NCBI GenBank assembly: GCA_022601195.1 | Contig: JAHZIX010000041.1 | Location: 1 to 64,000 of the forward strand | Direction of reading: 5' to 3' | Origin: Deltaproteobacteria bacterium | GTDB lineage: Bacteria > Acidobacteriota > Thermoanaerobaculia > Multivoradales > JAHZIX01 | Length of the DNA stretch: 64,000 bases | Shown: positions 8,300 to 17,218 of the stretch, piece after piece | Numbering within the stretch: the first letter of the stretch is position 1 | How the letters are laid out: the number at the start of each line of letters is the position of its first letter | Notes under the pieces: generated by a model | The model's database searches: none | What the model was told of the DNA's origin: nothing | The model's input: only the letters and a program-made list of their open reading frames with translations | Translations under genes and position numbers: made by a program

Positions 8300-8905
8300 A
8301 TGTACACTAAAAACAAGTCGATATTTGCCCTCGCACTGGTCGCAGCCCTGATTGCCGGGGTGTACGCCGAAGTGGCCGCTGCCCAGGATCTTCACCCTTC
8401 CCGCCGCCCAAGCCCCATGGGAATGGCACGGACGATCCTAGGAGACAGCTACATCAGCGTGGTCTATAGCCGCCCGTACAAGCGGGATCGGGAGAACATC
8501 TTTGGCACCAAGGAAGCTGAAGCGCTGGTTCCCTACGGCGAGATCTGGCGCACCGGTGCCAATGAAGCCACTCAGATCACCATCACCAAAGATGTGACGG
8601 TCGCTGGCAAGCCCCTCGCTGCCGGCACCTACACCCTCTTCACCACCCCCGGCGAGAAGCAGTGGCAGGTGCATTTCAACTCCAAGCTCGGCATGTGGGG
8701 CACCTACGGCCCGGGAGCCGATGGCAAGTTCGGCCCAGCCTTTGACGCCGACCTCAATGTCCTCAGCGTCACCGTTGACGCCAGCCAACTGGAAGAAGAA
8801 GTGGAACAGCTGACCCTCGCCATGAAGGACACCGAAGGAGGATCCGACCTGGTGCTGCAATGGCTCAACACCGAGGTTCGCGTCCCCTTCGGCGTCAGCC
8901 ACTAG
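8300..8905 (+). CDS. DUF2911 exported protein
   Basis: 201 residues from ATG 8300, chosen because GGAGATCGTAAA precedes it and MYTKNKS begins a normal signal peptide (about 1-29). The body has the DUF2911 hallmarks: SYISVVYSRPYKRDR, ENIFG, LVPYGEIWRTGANEAT, a GKPLAAGTYTLFTTPGEKQW strand and HFNSKLGMWG. DUF2911 proteins are exported beta-rich proteins of unknown function, often in Bacteroidota and Acidobacteriota. It stands alone, followed by the DUF3179 gene. Confidence 0.88.
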   Translation: MYTKNKSIFALALVAALIAGVYAEVAAAQDLHPSRRPSPMGMARTILGDSYISVVYSRPYKRDRENIFGTKEAEALVPYGEIWRTGANEATQITITKDVTVAGKPLAAGTYTLFTTPGEKQWQVHFNSKLGMWGTYGPGADGKFGPAFDADLNVLSVTVDASQLEEEVEQLTLAMKDTEGGSDLVLQWLNTEVRVPFGVSH

Positions 8906-9027
8906 AAGGACCAAGGGCTAGGAACCTTCACGAAGTCGGACGCCACTCGCCTGCCGCCGAAATCCTCTGGGCGGGTGGCTTCCGTATCTCCCTGGAACAC
9001 CTTCATTCCTCCTCGATAGGAGCTTTC

Positions 9028-10065
9028 ATGTTTTTTTCTTGGCGATTCCTTGCCACCTTCACTTTGTCTTCTTCCTTTGTCTTTTCTGCCGCTTCCCCTT
9101 CTCTCGCAGCGCCCTCCGAGAAACCTTCTTCTGAGTCTCTGCCCCCTGGAGTGGAGCAAATCCTTCCCAGAGGCAAAATTGCAGCGGTCTTCGCGCCGAA
9201 TTTCGTACCGGCAGCCAAGGCTGAGCTCTCCCCGGAAGCATGGGTTCTCGGAGTTGTCCTGGAAGGCCAAGCAAAAGCCTACAGCTTGAATTTGCTCAAT
9301 CGCCACGAGATCGTCAACGATCGAATTGGCGACAACCCTATCGCCGCTGTTTGGTGACCCCTGGCAAACACGGCCGTAGTTTACGACCGCAAATTTGGTG
9401 ACCGAATTCTCAACTTCGAGGCCTCCGGAGCACTCTGGAATGCTTCTCTGGTGATGCGCGACAGGGAAACCGATAGCTGGTGGTCCATCATGACCTCCAA
9501 ATCCATCGGAGGAACCATGGAGAGTGCAGAGCTGGAGGAACTGTCCATTGGCGAAAAGGCACTCTGGAAAGATTGGGTTGGCCGATATCCGGACACCTTG
9601 GTGCTCTCCATCGAGGGTCGGGAGCATATCGAGGACAACGCTTACGACAACTACTTCGCCAACGACCGAACTTTCCGAGACATGAAGATCAGCGATGAAA
9701 GGCTGCCACCCAAGGAGCCCATCTACGCCTTCTGGCTAGGAGGGCAAGCGGTCGCCGTGGCTCACCAAGATTTCGAAGGCGGAAAAGTCCTGAACAGCCG
9801 GCGCCACCTGAAAAAAACAGGCCTGGAGAACGTGGATCTGGGAGACAAGAGGATCGTTCTTTTCCGTTCCCCCGGAGCCGCTATTTTCGAATCGACTCGG
9901 GCTTATTTGGTCCCCAAGAAGCAGCTTCAGGAGGTTCAAACCATTTCAAACTGGCTACCTCGCGAGTCAGGTGCCGAGCCAGAAGGCTTCGAGGCTCTCG
10001 GAGGATTCGACACCTTCTGGTACAACTGGGTTTCTGTAAACCCGGAGACGGTGCTGCTGGACTGA
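9028..10065 (+). CDS. DUF3179 exported protein with in-frame TGA (candidate selenoprotein)
   Basis: ATG 9028 follows GATAGGAGCTTTC and begins a signal peptide (about 1-28). The frame is open to 10065 except for one TGA at 9355-9357 (codon 110). Both sides are intact DUF3179: KAYSLNLLNRHEIVNDRIGD before it, PLANTAVVYDR, DRETDSWW and DNYFANDRTF after it. In DUF3179 the residue before PL is normally a conserved Cys (CPLC- or CPLT-type motifs), so TGA replaces exactly that Cys and the second Cys is Ala here. A small stem-loop lies 21 nt downstream. Selenocysteine insertion is the attractive reading; a nonsense mutation is the alternative. The function of the family is unknown. Confidence 0.7.
9371..9389 (+). 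promoter_or_regulatory. Candidate bacterial SECIS stem-loop
   Basis: Pairs C9371-G9389, G9372-C9388, G9373-C9387, a C/A mismatch, then C9375-G9385, G9376-C9384, U9377-A9383, A9378-U9382, loop GUU (9379-9381). The loop starts 21 nt after the TGA and with G, which fits the loose published bacterial SECIS rules (loop 16-37 nt after UGA, G in the first two loop positions). Short stems like this also arise by chance. Confidence 0.35.
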
Positions 10066-10234
10066 TGACAGGCTAGGCGGGGCTCTCAGGCCACCAGGAG
10101 AGCCCTCCCTAGCGGTCTTGCGATGGAGCAGTGGCTGAACTGAGAACCCGCAAGCCACGAGGCAAGGCTTACCGTTTTCGCGGGACGAGCCAGCAGCCCC
10201 GCGCAGGGACAAGCCTCTGCGACATCACCGCCCT

Positions 10235-11572
10235 CTACTCCGGCTTGGAGCTGATCACCAACTCCGTTCTGCCAATGGTGATGCGATCCCCAAAGCTCAG
10301 CTCCGCCCTACGGGTGGACTTTCCGTTGACCTTGATACGAGCACTACCAAAGCAAGTTAGCTCGAATTTCCCCCGACGATGACTCACCAGACGGGCGTGG
10401 ACAGGCTTGACGAACCAGCCCTCCGCTTCAACGTCGACACCTGCCCCTTTGCCAATGATGACGTTCTTTTGCAGTTTGATGGTGGTCTCTTCTCCCACTA
10501 GATAGCCGGGAGGAGAAACATCGGTCAACGGCACCACCATGGTCTGGGGAGCGAGGCTTTCTACGATCGTCTCTTCCAGGGTGATCTCAAACTTGCCCAA
10601 TTCCAACCGATCTCCCACCGAGACTTCGCAACGCGACACGGGATGCCCATTGACGGAAATGCCGTTGGCACTTCCCAAGTCATGAATCACCAACTGCCCC
10701 CTCTCCCAGAGGAGTTGGGCGTGGCGGCGGCTCACGGCGAGGTTATCGAGCAGCAGGTCACACCCCGCGTCCCGACCGATCACCATGCGGGGTGGATGAA
10801 AGGCTCGACGAGCCACCTCTCGACCATTTTGAAGCTGCGCACACACCACCAAAGGTGGGCAGGGCTTGGCGGATTCAGCCAACTCGCTCAACTTCTTTCC
10901 CGCATCCGGGTCAGACTCGATGCGAAATTCGGTAAAAACCTCCACCTTCCCTTCCGGTTGAGTGGGGGAAAACGCATAGGCCAACATGCGGTCTTCTAGA
11001 CTCCCCTCACCGATATCTTCCTTCGGGTCGCCAAAGTAGAGCCTTGCCGGCTGGCCGTCGTTGAGAAACAACAAAGTGCGGGTCCCGCCCCGCTCGAATG
11101 CCAGAGCCGCATTGCGCTTTTCCTCTGCCAAGACCTCCAGAACATGGGCAGGGTCTACGAGTCTGGTCGAGGCCTGCAACATGGGCCGGCGGGTAAAATG
11201 TACCGCCGCCATCATGACGACCGGCAATTCGCAGCGAATCAGAGAGCAACTGGCTCCCTCCAGTTGCCTCGCTCTCACCGGGAACTCGTATAGCGGTACC
11301 TGGCTGTAGACACCCTGCTCGAGGAGCCCCGCTAAAAAAGGTACGGAGCGCCGAATCAGGCAGGTCAGTCGGGAAGACTCCGTCTCAAGTTCCAGCCGGC
11401 CCTCGGCACACTCTCCCGATTCCAGAATTCTGTCGATCTGAGCCAGCAGACCTTCTTGGAATAGAGTGCTGGCAAAAATATTCTCTCCGGGCGGAAAGCG
11501 TACCGGGAAGCCAGATTCCTGCCCCCCAACTAGCTTTCCTTCTAGACCCTGGTTCGAAGACTGCTCATCCAT
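10235..11572 (-). CDS. FHA-domain protein, two FHA modules
   Basis: 446 residues from ATG 11572, preceded by GGAGGACCGTG; an in-frame start six codons upstream is less well placed. The N-terminal about 1-240 is unrecognised, with no signal peptide. A canonical FHA domain follows (about 250-335): MVIGRDAGCDLLL, AVSRRHAQL and DLGSANGISVNG, all key phosphothreonine-binding positions kept. A second, degenerate FHA-like module (about 350-440) has IIGKGAGVDVEAEGW, KPVHARL and KVNGKSTRRAELSFGD but lacks the SRRH motif. It probably works in cytoplasmic Ser/Thr phosphosignalling. No kinase gene is in the window. Confidence 0.9.
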   Translation of the reverse strand: MDEQSSNQGLEGKLVGGQESGFPVRFPPGENIFASTLFQEGLLAQIDRILESGECAEGRLELETESSRLTCLIRRSVPFLAGLLEQGVYSQVPLYEFPVRARQLEGASCSLIRCELPVVMMAAVHFTRRPMLQASTRLVDPAHVLEVLAEEKRNAALAFERGGTRTLLFLNDGQPARLYFGDPKEDIGEGSLEDRMLAYAFSPTQPEGKVEVFTEFRIESDPDAGKKLSELAESAKPCPPLVVCAQLQNGREVARRAFHPPRMVIGRDAGCDLLLDNLAVSRRHAQLLWERGQLVIHDLGSANGISVNGHPVSRCEVSVGDRLELGKFEITLEETIVESLAPQTMVVPLTDVSPPGYLVGEETTIKLQKNVIIGKGAGVDVEAEGWFVKPVHARLVSHRRGKFELTCFGSARIKVNGKSTRRAELSFGDRITIGRTELVISSKPE

Positions 11573-11723
11573 CACGGTCCTCCTCCCCAAAACATTCTTT
11601 TTCTACTGTATGCCTTCCAGAGAAAAAACCGAAGGCTCTGGCCCGAAACTCATCGAATTCCAATCAGCTCTCGCCGACTCTCATCGACTAGCTGGAGCGG
11701 GTCGGCATCGTCTCTCCTCTGCC

Positions 11724-11762
11724 AACACGGGCTCTTAACACGGACTCCCAACACGGACTCCC
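11724..11762. repeat. Three 13-bp tandem repeats
   Basis: AACACGGGCTCTT followed by two exact copies of AACACGGACTCCC, in the gap upstream of the FHA gene. The gap 11573-11916 otherwise holds only the leader of the next gene. Confidence 0.75.
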
Positions 11763-11885
11763 AACGAAGCTACGACTGAGCCCCCCTGAACTGAGCCACT
11801 TCGAATCCGCCCTTTTCTTGGAGAGCCTTTACCTCATGGTACACTCCCATAAGAATAGTTCTGTTTTAGTTTTTTTGAACCTGAC

Positions 11886-11903
11886 CGCCCGCTCCTTCGG
11901 GCG
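11886..11903 (+). promoter_or_regulatory. Hairpin abutting the ribosome binding site
   Basis: CGCCCG, loop CTCCTT, CGGGCG, immediately followed by AGGAGGA and ATG 11917. A 6-bp GC stem placed against the Shine-Dalgarno could influence translation of the downstream gene or protect the leader. Confidence 0.35.
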
Positions 11904-11916
11904 AGGAGGAATTCTT

Positions 11917-12597
11917 ATGTTGCGACTTGGTTCCCTTACGTTGATCGTCTCGATGCTTCTCTGCGTCTCACCGGTTTTCGCTCAAATTCTCAGTACCGGA
12001 CAGCCACTGCTGTTAGATGCCAATGGTCTCGTGGTTGGCCCGGTCATCGACTATGAAGGCGCAGGGGGAGCGAGCGAAAGCGTCCGCGCCTCAATGCTCA
12101 TTGATGGTCGCCCCCTTTTCATCAACCTCGCCAACTCCGACCTCAACCGGCTCTTCCTTTCGACCGGAGGCTCAACCCCCACCCGAGTCGTTTGGGAGTC
12201 CTTCGACTGCACCGGGCAACCCTATTTCAGAGCCAACGAAGCTTCCGAGGCCGGAAGGCTTGCAGCCTCCTATTTCCCCCTCAACACCCCGAACCTCTCT
12301 CTGTGGGTGATCGAACCGGGAACGGCCTCAACAAGCTTCGTTTTCCAGTCCTTCATCAATGAAGACGGCGTCTGCGATGGCTCCGTGGGCGGAGCCACAG
12401 AAGGATTTCCGGCGGTGGAAATTCTCACCTCCTTCGTAGGTCCCTACCGCCTCGGTTCAGGCCCCCTGCCGCTCACGGCCCCCGCATCTGTTCCTGCGGT
12501 CAGCCCCCTCGGCCTCACCGTACTGGCTGCTTTCATTCTCGGAGCCGCCGTGTGGGTCCTGCGAAGAGGGAACGCTCGGCAAGCGCTGGCGAGCTGA
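11917..12597 (+). CDS. Exported protein with C-terminal sorting-like (IPTL/PEP-CTERM type) anchor
   Basis: 226 residues from ATG 11917, chosen for its AGGAGGAATTCTT site. Signal peptide about 1-22 (ends SPVFA), a 170-residue beta-rich body with no recognised family, then a C-terminal tripartite tail: VPAVSPLGL, a hydrophobic span TVLAAFILGAAVWVL and basic RRGNAR. This layout resembles IPTL-CTERM or PEP-CTERM sorting signals, which direct processing by exosortase-type enzymes at the envelope. The exact class is not certain. A simple membrane anchor is the alternative. Confidence 0.7.
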   Translation: MLRLGSLTLIVSMLLCVSPVFAQILSTGQPLLLDANGLVVGPVIDYEGAGGASESVRASMLIDGRPLFINLANSDLNRLFLSTGGSTPTRVVWESFDCTGQPYFRANEASEAGRLAASYFPLNTPNLSLWVIEPGTASTSFVFQSFINEDGVCDGSVGGATEGFPAVEILTSFVGPYRLGSGPLPLTAPASVPAVSPLGLTVLAAFILGAAVWVLRRGNARQALAS

Positions 12598-12640
12598 TTT
12601 CTTACCCAAGAGAAGTTCTTACCTAAGAGAAGGACTATGA

Positions 12641-12667
12641 AGCCCCTCCGACCGTTCGGACGGGGCT
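12641..12667. terminator. Hairpin between convergent genes
   Basis: AGCCCCTCCG, loop ACCGTT, CGGACGGGGCT; a 10-bp stem with one bulged C. It lies between the ends of the genes at 12597 and 12691 and probably serves as a bidirectional terminator, though no T-tract follows on either strand. Confidence 0.5.
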
Positions 12668-12690
12668 ACAACTTGGTTCTGGGGCTCGGC

Positions 12691-13320
12691 TCAGGACCCT
12701 ACGGGAGGGGTGTCGGCAAGTAGCTTCTTGACCTGAGCTAGCCAACGCTTCTGCTTGCGTTTGTGAGTTCCATGCAAGGACTCGGAGTCGTACCGGCTCT
12801 GCATGGCCTTCCACTCTGCGACCGTCTCCTGGTACAAGACTGCCACCTGGCTGCGCAATTGGGCAGCCGCCTGGCCAGGGTCCGAATCCCGCACCACCAT
12901 CGCTTTCACTTTGCCGTAGAGAGTCCGAGTAAATACCTCGGTGATATCGAAATGGGCTTGCTCATGGGCCAAGAGGGCTGGTTTTTCATGGCCGACCCGT
13001 CGCGCTGACTCCAATTTGTTCATCGAAGCGTAGAGGCAGATCTTGGTGGGTCGGGCCACCCAGTCCTCACCGTCCTGTCGACTGTCGATGTCAAAATTCT
13101 TGAGAAGGATCGCGCTGGCGATATGGGCAGCCTTTGGACCGAGGCTCTTAGGTAACTTGCCCTTGAAGTCTTTCCAGGTAACCTGCCGGTAGGGCGCGTG
13201 GACGTCGTTCTCTCGTTGGCCACAGAGGGCAGCTTCCGCCGGCTTCAAACTCGATAGGGAGACCAGGACGACGACGGTAGCACCAACCACTCCACCAAGG
13301 TTTCTTCTCGAAGTCACCAC
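12691..13320 (-). CDS. DUF922 exported protein, zinc-protease-like (HEQAH)
   Basis: 209 residues starting at GTG 13320, after GGAGGATAG, the TAG being the stop of the preceding gene. Signal peptide about 1-30. DUF922 features: YRQVTWKDFKGK (about 44-55) and LLAHEQAHFDITEVF (about 116-130), where HEQAH matches a zinc HExxH site. DUF922 proteins are predicted metal-dependent proteases of unknown substrate. It is the last gene of a TPR-DUF922-DUF922 operon and is a paralogue of its neighbour. Confidence 0.85.
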   Translation of the reverse strand: MVTSRRNLGGVVGATVVVLVSLSSLKPAEAALCGQRENDVHAPYRQVTWKDFKGKLPKSLGPKAAHIASAILLKNFDIDSRQDGEDWVARPTKICLYASMNKLESARRVGHEKPALLAHEQAHFDITEVFTRTLYGKVKAMVVRDSDPGQAAAQLRSQVAVLYQETVAEWKAMQSRYDSESLHGTHKRKQKRWLAQVKKLLADTPPVGS

Positions 13321-14013
13321 CTATCCTCCTGTGCTCCCGGCATGTTTCGTTGCAAGAAGACCCCGGATCTTCTTTTTCCACTTCCTTTGGGCCAATGCGT
13401 ATCCTCCGTGACCGGTCTCCTTGTCATAGAGATCTTCCATGGCCTGCCATTCCCGAAGGGCCTTCTGGTACTCAGCGCTGATCCGAGACCGGAGCTCCGC
13501 AGACGCTAGCCCCACTTCTGAGTTGCGGGCTTCCAGGCCGACCAGAGTCCAATAAAGCCTTCGGGTGAAGGCCTCGGTGAGATCGAAATGGCCCTGGCCG
13601 TGGGCGAGAGCGATACTCGTCGCAACGTCTGCCTGGTAGAACGACTTGAATTTGTCCAGAAAACTGTAGAGGCAAATATCCTTGGCTCGAACGACCCAAA
13701 CATCCCCTTCCTTTTTCGTCTCCACCTCAAAACTCTTCAGTTCGATTCCTGCCTGGATCCGTGCAGCCGCGGGCCCCATGGAGCGAGGCCTTTTGCCTTT
13801 GTAATCTTCCCAAGAAATCTTCCGGTAGGGGGCCAGGACATCATTCTCGCGGAATTGGCAGGGCCTATTCTCTCGCTCCGCGGAACCGCCGGCCTTTCCC
13901 TCCGCAGCAGCACCGGCTGCTTGCGCCGCACAAACACTAGAGACCAAGGTCACCAGGATCACCAGCACTGGACCCGACAGGTCCGAGCCCCTCAGAAAAC
14001 GGTGTGTCCTCAT
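13321..14013 (-). CDS. DUF922 paralogue with HGQGH instead of HExxH
   Basis: 230 residues from ATG 14013, whose ATGA overlaps the TGA of the TPR gene upstream, so translation is probably coupled. Signal region about 1-36. It keeps YRKISWEDYKGK and ALAHGQGHFDLTEAF (about 135-149), but the catalytic Glu of HExxH is Gly (HGQGH at 138-142). If DUF922 is a zinc protease this copy should be inactive, perhaps a regulatory or binding partner of the downstream copy. About 35-40 percent alike to its neighbour by eye. Confidence 0.85.
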   Translation of the reverse strand: MRTHRFLRGSDLSGPVLVILVTLVSSVCAAQAAGAAAEGKAGGSAERENRPCQFRENDVLAPYRKISWEDYKGKRPRSMGPAAARIQAGIELKSFEVETKKEGDVWVVRAKDICLYSFLDKFKSFYQADVATSIALAHGQGHFDLTEAFTRRLYWTLVGLEARNSEVGLASAELRSRISAEYQKALREWQAMEDLYDKETGHGGYALAQRKWKKKIRGLLATKHAGSTGG

Positions 14014-15272
14014 GAAGGAGCTTCGACCGAGACCGGCACTGGTCGAGCCTGGGCCTTCCATTGGTAGAGTGATTCCTGGGTCCAGGAGAGGATTTGGGGA
14101 TCCTCCTCCGTGTCATGAAATCTCTGCAGTAGCGCGACATCTTCCACTTCCAGAGCGCCATTGCGAGCGTAAGGGAGCAACTCCAAAAGGCCCCGCAACC
14201 GATCCCTGGGGCCTTCATGGTCCAGGTAGAGACGGATCAACAGGCTCAGCGAGGGAGCGAAGATCGCCGAAGGACCAGAACATCCCCCGGAGGCACATCC
14301 GAGCTCGACATTCGCTTCCAAACAAGCGATGGCGCCGCCAACATCTCCTGTTTCTTGCCGTTTCATCGCCAGCAGGAAAGTGAATTGGGGAACCTGGGGA
14401 AATGTCCTAGCTGCCTCCTGCAGGAAGGCCAAGGCCTCCTCCGAACGCTCCGAGCGACAAAGGGCTTCCGCCAAGATCAGCGAGAGATCCACTTGCTCCT
14501 GAGCTGGCTGGGCTACCTCCTTCAGCCTTTCGATGACTTCCTCCCACCCACTGAGAGCCAAGGCGGCCTCGCCCCAGAGACGGGGTACAGACATTGAACC
14601 CGCCCGGTCCAAGGGCTCGTCCCCAAGGCTTTCCCAAGCCACGTCGAAATCCCTCTTGGCGGCTTCGAAGTCCCCTAATAGAAGATGGCACCTACCCCGC
14701 TCCAGTCGCGGCAGTGGGTCCTCTGGATGTAGCTGAACCTCTTCCTCGAAAACGCCTAGAGCAGTCTCCGCCTGGCCTGCTGCCAACTCTTGAAAAGCTT
14801 GTTCGAAGGCTGGGGAGCGTTCCCGATAACGGGCCGCGGTTGCGTCGGTAAACAGGTCCACCAAAATCTCGTAGTCGGTGAAGTCCTCCGGCTCTTCGTC
14901 ATCAAAGGACTCCGGTGGTGGTTGTTCAGCAACCTTGGACTGGACGAGATAGCCCTCTTTTAGGGCGAGCAGATTCGTCTTTTCTTGGGGATCACTGCAG
15001 TGGAGCAGGGCCGTGTCGACCCAATTGGCAGCCTCCTCCCAAAACCCGGCATCCTTGGAGCGAGCTGCTTCCTCGAGGGCTGAGTCCAAAATCGCCTTGT
15101 GGCATTGGGCAACCATGGACTGGGCCCTCGACTCTTCCCGCGGAGACCCTCCCCGCAGTACATCTTCGGCGACTTGCAAAGCCTGGACCGCACGCCCCCG
15201 TTCCAACAGAGTCTTGGCTCGTTCCAATTGCTCTGCCGGGTCCTTCTTGAACAGCTTTCCTAACAACCCCAT
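14010..15272 (-). CDS. TPR-repeat protein
   Basis: 420 residues from ATG 15272, preceded by GGAGGAAGTCC. Begins MGLLGKLFKKDPAEQLERAK, with no signal peptide. Helical TPR-like pairs run from about 15 to 110 and about 155 to 400 (for example PAFEQAFQELAAGQAETALGV, LERGRCHLLLGDFEAAKRDF), with an acidic linker at about 120-140 (DDEEPEDF). Probably a cytoplasmic scaffold. First gene of an operon with two DUF922 genes; its TGA overlaps the next ATG. Shares a short promoter region with the divergent gamma-glutamyltranspeptidase gene. Confidence 0.8.
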   Translation of the reverse strand: MGLLGKLFKKDPAEQLERAKTLLERGRAVQALQVAEDVLRGGSPREESRAQSMVAQCHKAILDSALEEAARSKDAGFWEEAANWVDTALLHCSDPQEKTNLLALKEGYLVQSKVAEQPPPESFDDEEPEDFTDYEILVDLFTDATAARYRERSPAFEQAFQELAAGQAETALGVFEEEVQLHPEDPLPRLERGRCHLLLGDFEAAKRDFDVAWESLGDEPLDRAGSMSVPRLWGEAALALSGWEEVIERLKEVAQPAQEQVDLSLILAEALCRSERSEEALAFLQEAARTFPQVPQFTFLLAMKRQETGDVGGAIACLEANVELGCASGGCSGPSAIFAPSLSLLIRLYLDHEGPRDRLRGLLELLPYARNGALEVEDVALLQRFHDTEEDPQILSWTQESLYQWKAQARPVPVSVEAPS

Positions 15273-15579
15273 GGACTTCCTCCAAAAAACGGCGTTCGAA
15301 CGACGAAAAGGCCTCGAAGCTTCGGATTCAAGATAGCAGACACCGGACTGAGCAAGACAGCACCCCATGAGAACCTCTAACCTCACGGAGAAGCCAAAAA
15401 CTTCCCAGATGGGTTACCTGAGTTTCACCGCCGGCCGGTCGCTTCCAGCCGAGCTGGCGCAAAAGATGCGGCCCCGGGAGCATGATAGAAACACCCGAAA
15501 TGAGAGATCACCGATACAGAGAGCTCCTACCGAACGCCGCGACGATCCGGCAGCCTTCTCGCCAGCAGAGGACTGTAGG

Positions 15580-17181
15580 GTGAGCCAAGCACAAGGCATC
15601 GAGAATACCAAGAAGGGTGCCGTCGCGGCAGGGCACGAGGCGACCGCTGCTGCCGCCGCGGAAATTCTCAGGGATGGAGGGAACGCCTTTGACGCCCTCA
15701 TCGCCGGCCTCTGTGCTTCCTGCATAGCCGAACCCATGCTTTCTTCTTTGGGAGGCGGTGGATTCCTGGTGGCTCGGTCGAAGGACGGCGTCCTGACCGT
15801 TTACGACTTTTTCGCTCAAACTCCCCTGGAGCCCAAGGCCGAGGATCTGGACTTCTACCCCATCTCCGGTGATTTCGGCAGCAAGACCCAGGAATTCCAC
15901 ATCGGCCTCGGATCCATCGCCTGTCCGGGAGTGGTCAAGGGAATGTTTGCCATTCACCAGGACCTCTGCCAGGTACCCATGAGCCGACTGGTAGAGCCAG
16001 CCATTCGGCTAGCCCGAGAAGGCCTTCCCATCAATTCCTTTCAGGCCTTTATCCAAAGGGTGCTCACTCCCATCGTGACTTCTACGGAGGGTTCCCGCAG
16101 ACTCTATGGAAGCCCGCAGGTAGGGCAGCGAGAGCCACGATTACTCGGTGAAGGCGATATTTTCCGAGCACCGGAGATGGCGGACCTTTTCGAACAGCTT
16201 TCCCGTGAGGGAGATCACGCCTTCTACCGAGGTGATCTGGCTCGACAGCTGGTTAGGGATTGTCGTCGCTTCGGCGGCCAGCTCAGCGAAGCCGACCTCG
16301 AGAACTACCGGGTACATCGCCGTAGGCCGCTGGAATGCCACTTCGCCGGAGCCCAGTTGGCCACCAATCCCCTTCCCTCCGCCGGAGGAACCTTGATCTC
16401 CTTTGGTCTTCAACTTTTGGAGGACCGAGGGGCTAGACCTCCGTCATTGGGAACCGGAGAGCACCTGGCTGGTCTGGCCAGGGCCATGGAGCTGACCAAT
16501 CGGGCTCGTAAGAGCTCCGTCCAAGAGAACCCGGAAGAAGACCAGGCTCTTCTACAGCTGCTGGAACCCAAAGCAATCGCCCAATACCGAGAGTTCATGA
16601 GCTTGCACCCGGCGAGCGACCGCGGAACCACCCAGATCAGTGTTGCCGATGGTGAGGGCAACCTGGCAAGCCTGACCGTCTCCAATGGTGAAGGGAGTGG
16701 ATATGTCGCTCCAGGCACAGGGGTTATGCTCAATAACATGTTGGGCGAGGAGGACCTCAATCCAAAGGGATTCCTCGCTTGGCCGGCGAATCGCCGCCTG
16801 TCTTCCATGATGGCTCCAACTCTCGTTCACCGCCCAGACGGTCGGCTCTTGGCTCTGGGCTCCGGAGGCTCCAACCGACTCCGCACTGCGATCCTCCAAG
16901 TACTCCTCAATACCTTGAGATATGACCTATCCCTTGAAGAAGCGGTGGCTGCGCCTCGGCTCCACTTCGAACGGGACTCTTTGGATCTCGAACCTGGATA
17001 CTCGAAGAAGGGCCTGGACGACCTACGGCGCCACTACCCTCAAGCCACCGAATGGGAGGAAAAGAACCTCTTCTTTGGGGGAGTGCATTTGGTGAGCTTC
17101 GACCCTCGGGACGGCTCCTTTCGAGGCGTTGCCGACGGACGCCGGGGTGGGGTTGCACGCTGGGCTTCGAACGAATCCTGA
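15580..17181 (+). CDS. ggt: Gamma-glutamyltranspeptidase family protein
   Basis: 533 residues from GTG 15580, taken because AGAGGA lies six bases before it and homologous sequence begins soon after (KKGAVAAGHEATAAAAAEIL). The frame extends to an ATG at 15367 but that stretch is Arg-rich and unlike the family. Ntn-hydrolase features: GGNAFDALIAG (about 37), GGGGFL, the autocleavage site RGTTQISVADGEGN with the nucleophilic Thr near 350, and LGSGGSNRLRTAI. GGT hydrolyses or transfers the gamma-glutamyl group of glutathione. No signal peptide is seen with this start, so the location is unclear. Confidence 0.85.
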   Translation: MSQAQGIENTKKGAVAAGHEATAAAAAEILRDGGNAFDALIAGLCASCIAEPMLSSLGGGGFLVARSKDGVLTVYDFFAQTPLEPKAEDLDFYPISGDFGSKTQEFHIGLGSIACPGVVKGMFAIHQDLCQVPMSRLVEPAIRLAREGLPINSFQAFIQRVLTPIVTSTEGSRRLYGSPQVGQREPRLLGEGDIFRAPEMADLFEQLSREGDHAFYRGDLARQLVRDCRRFGGQLSEADLENYRVHRRRPLECHFAGAQLATNPLPSAGGTLISFGLQLLEDRGARPPSLGTGEHLAGLARAMELTNRARKSSVQENPEEDQALLQLLEPKAIAQYREFMSLHPASDRGTTQISVADGEGNLASLTVSNGEGSGYVAPGTGVMLNNMLGEEDLNPKGFLAWPANRRLSSMMAPTLVHRPDGRLLALGSGGSNRLRTAILQVLLNTLRYDLSLEEAVAAPRLHFERDSLDLEPGYSKKGLDDLRRHYPQATEWEEKNLFFGGVHLVSFDPRDGSFRGVADGRRGGVARWASNES

Positions 17182-17218
17182 AGAGCCCACGCCGACCGGA
17201 AACCGGCCGGCCAGAGAG

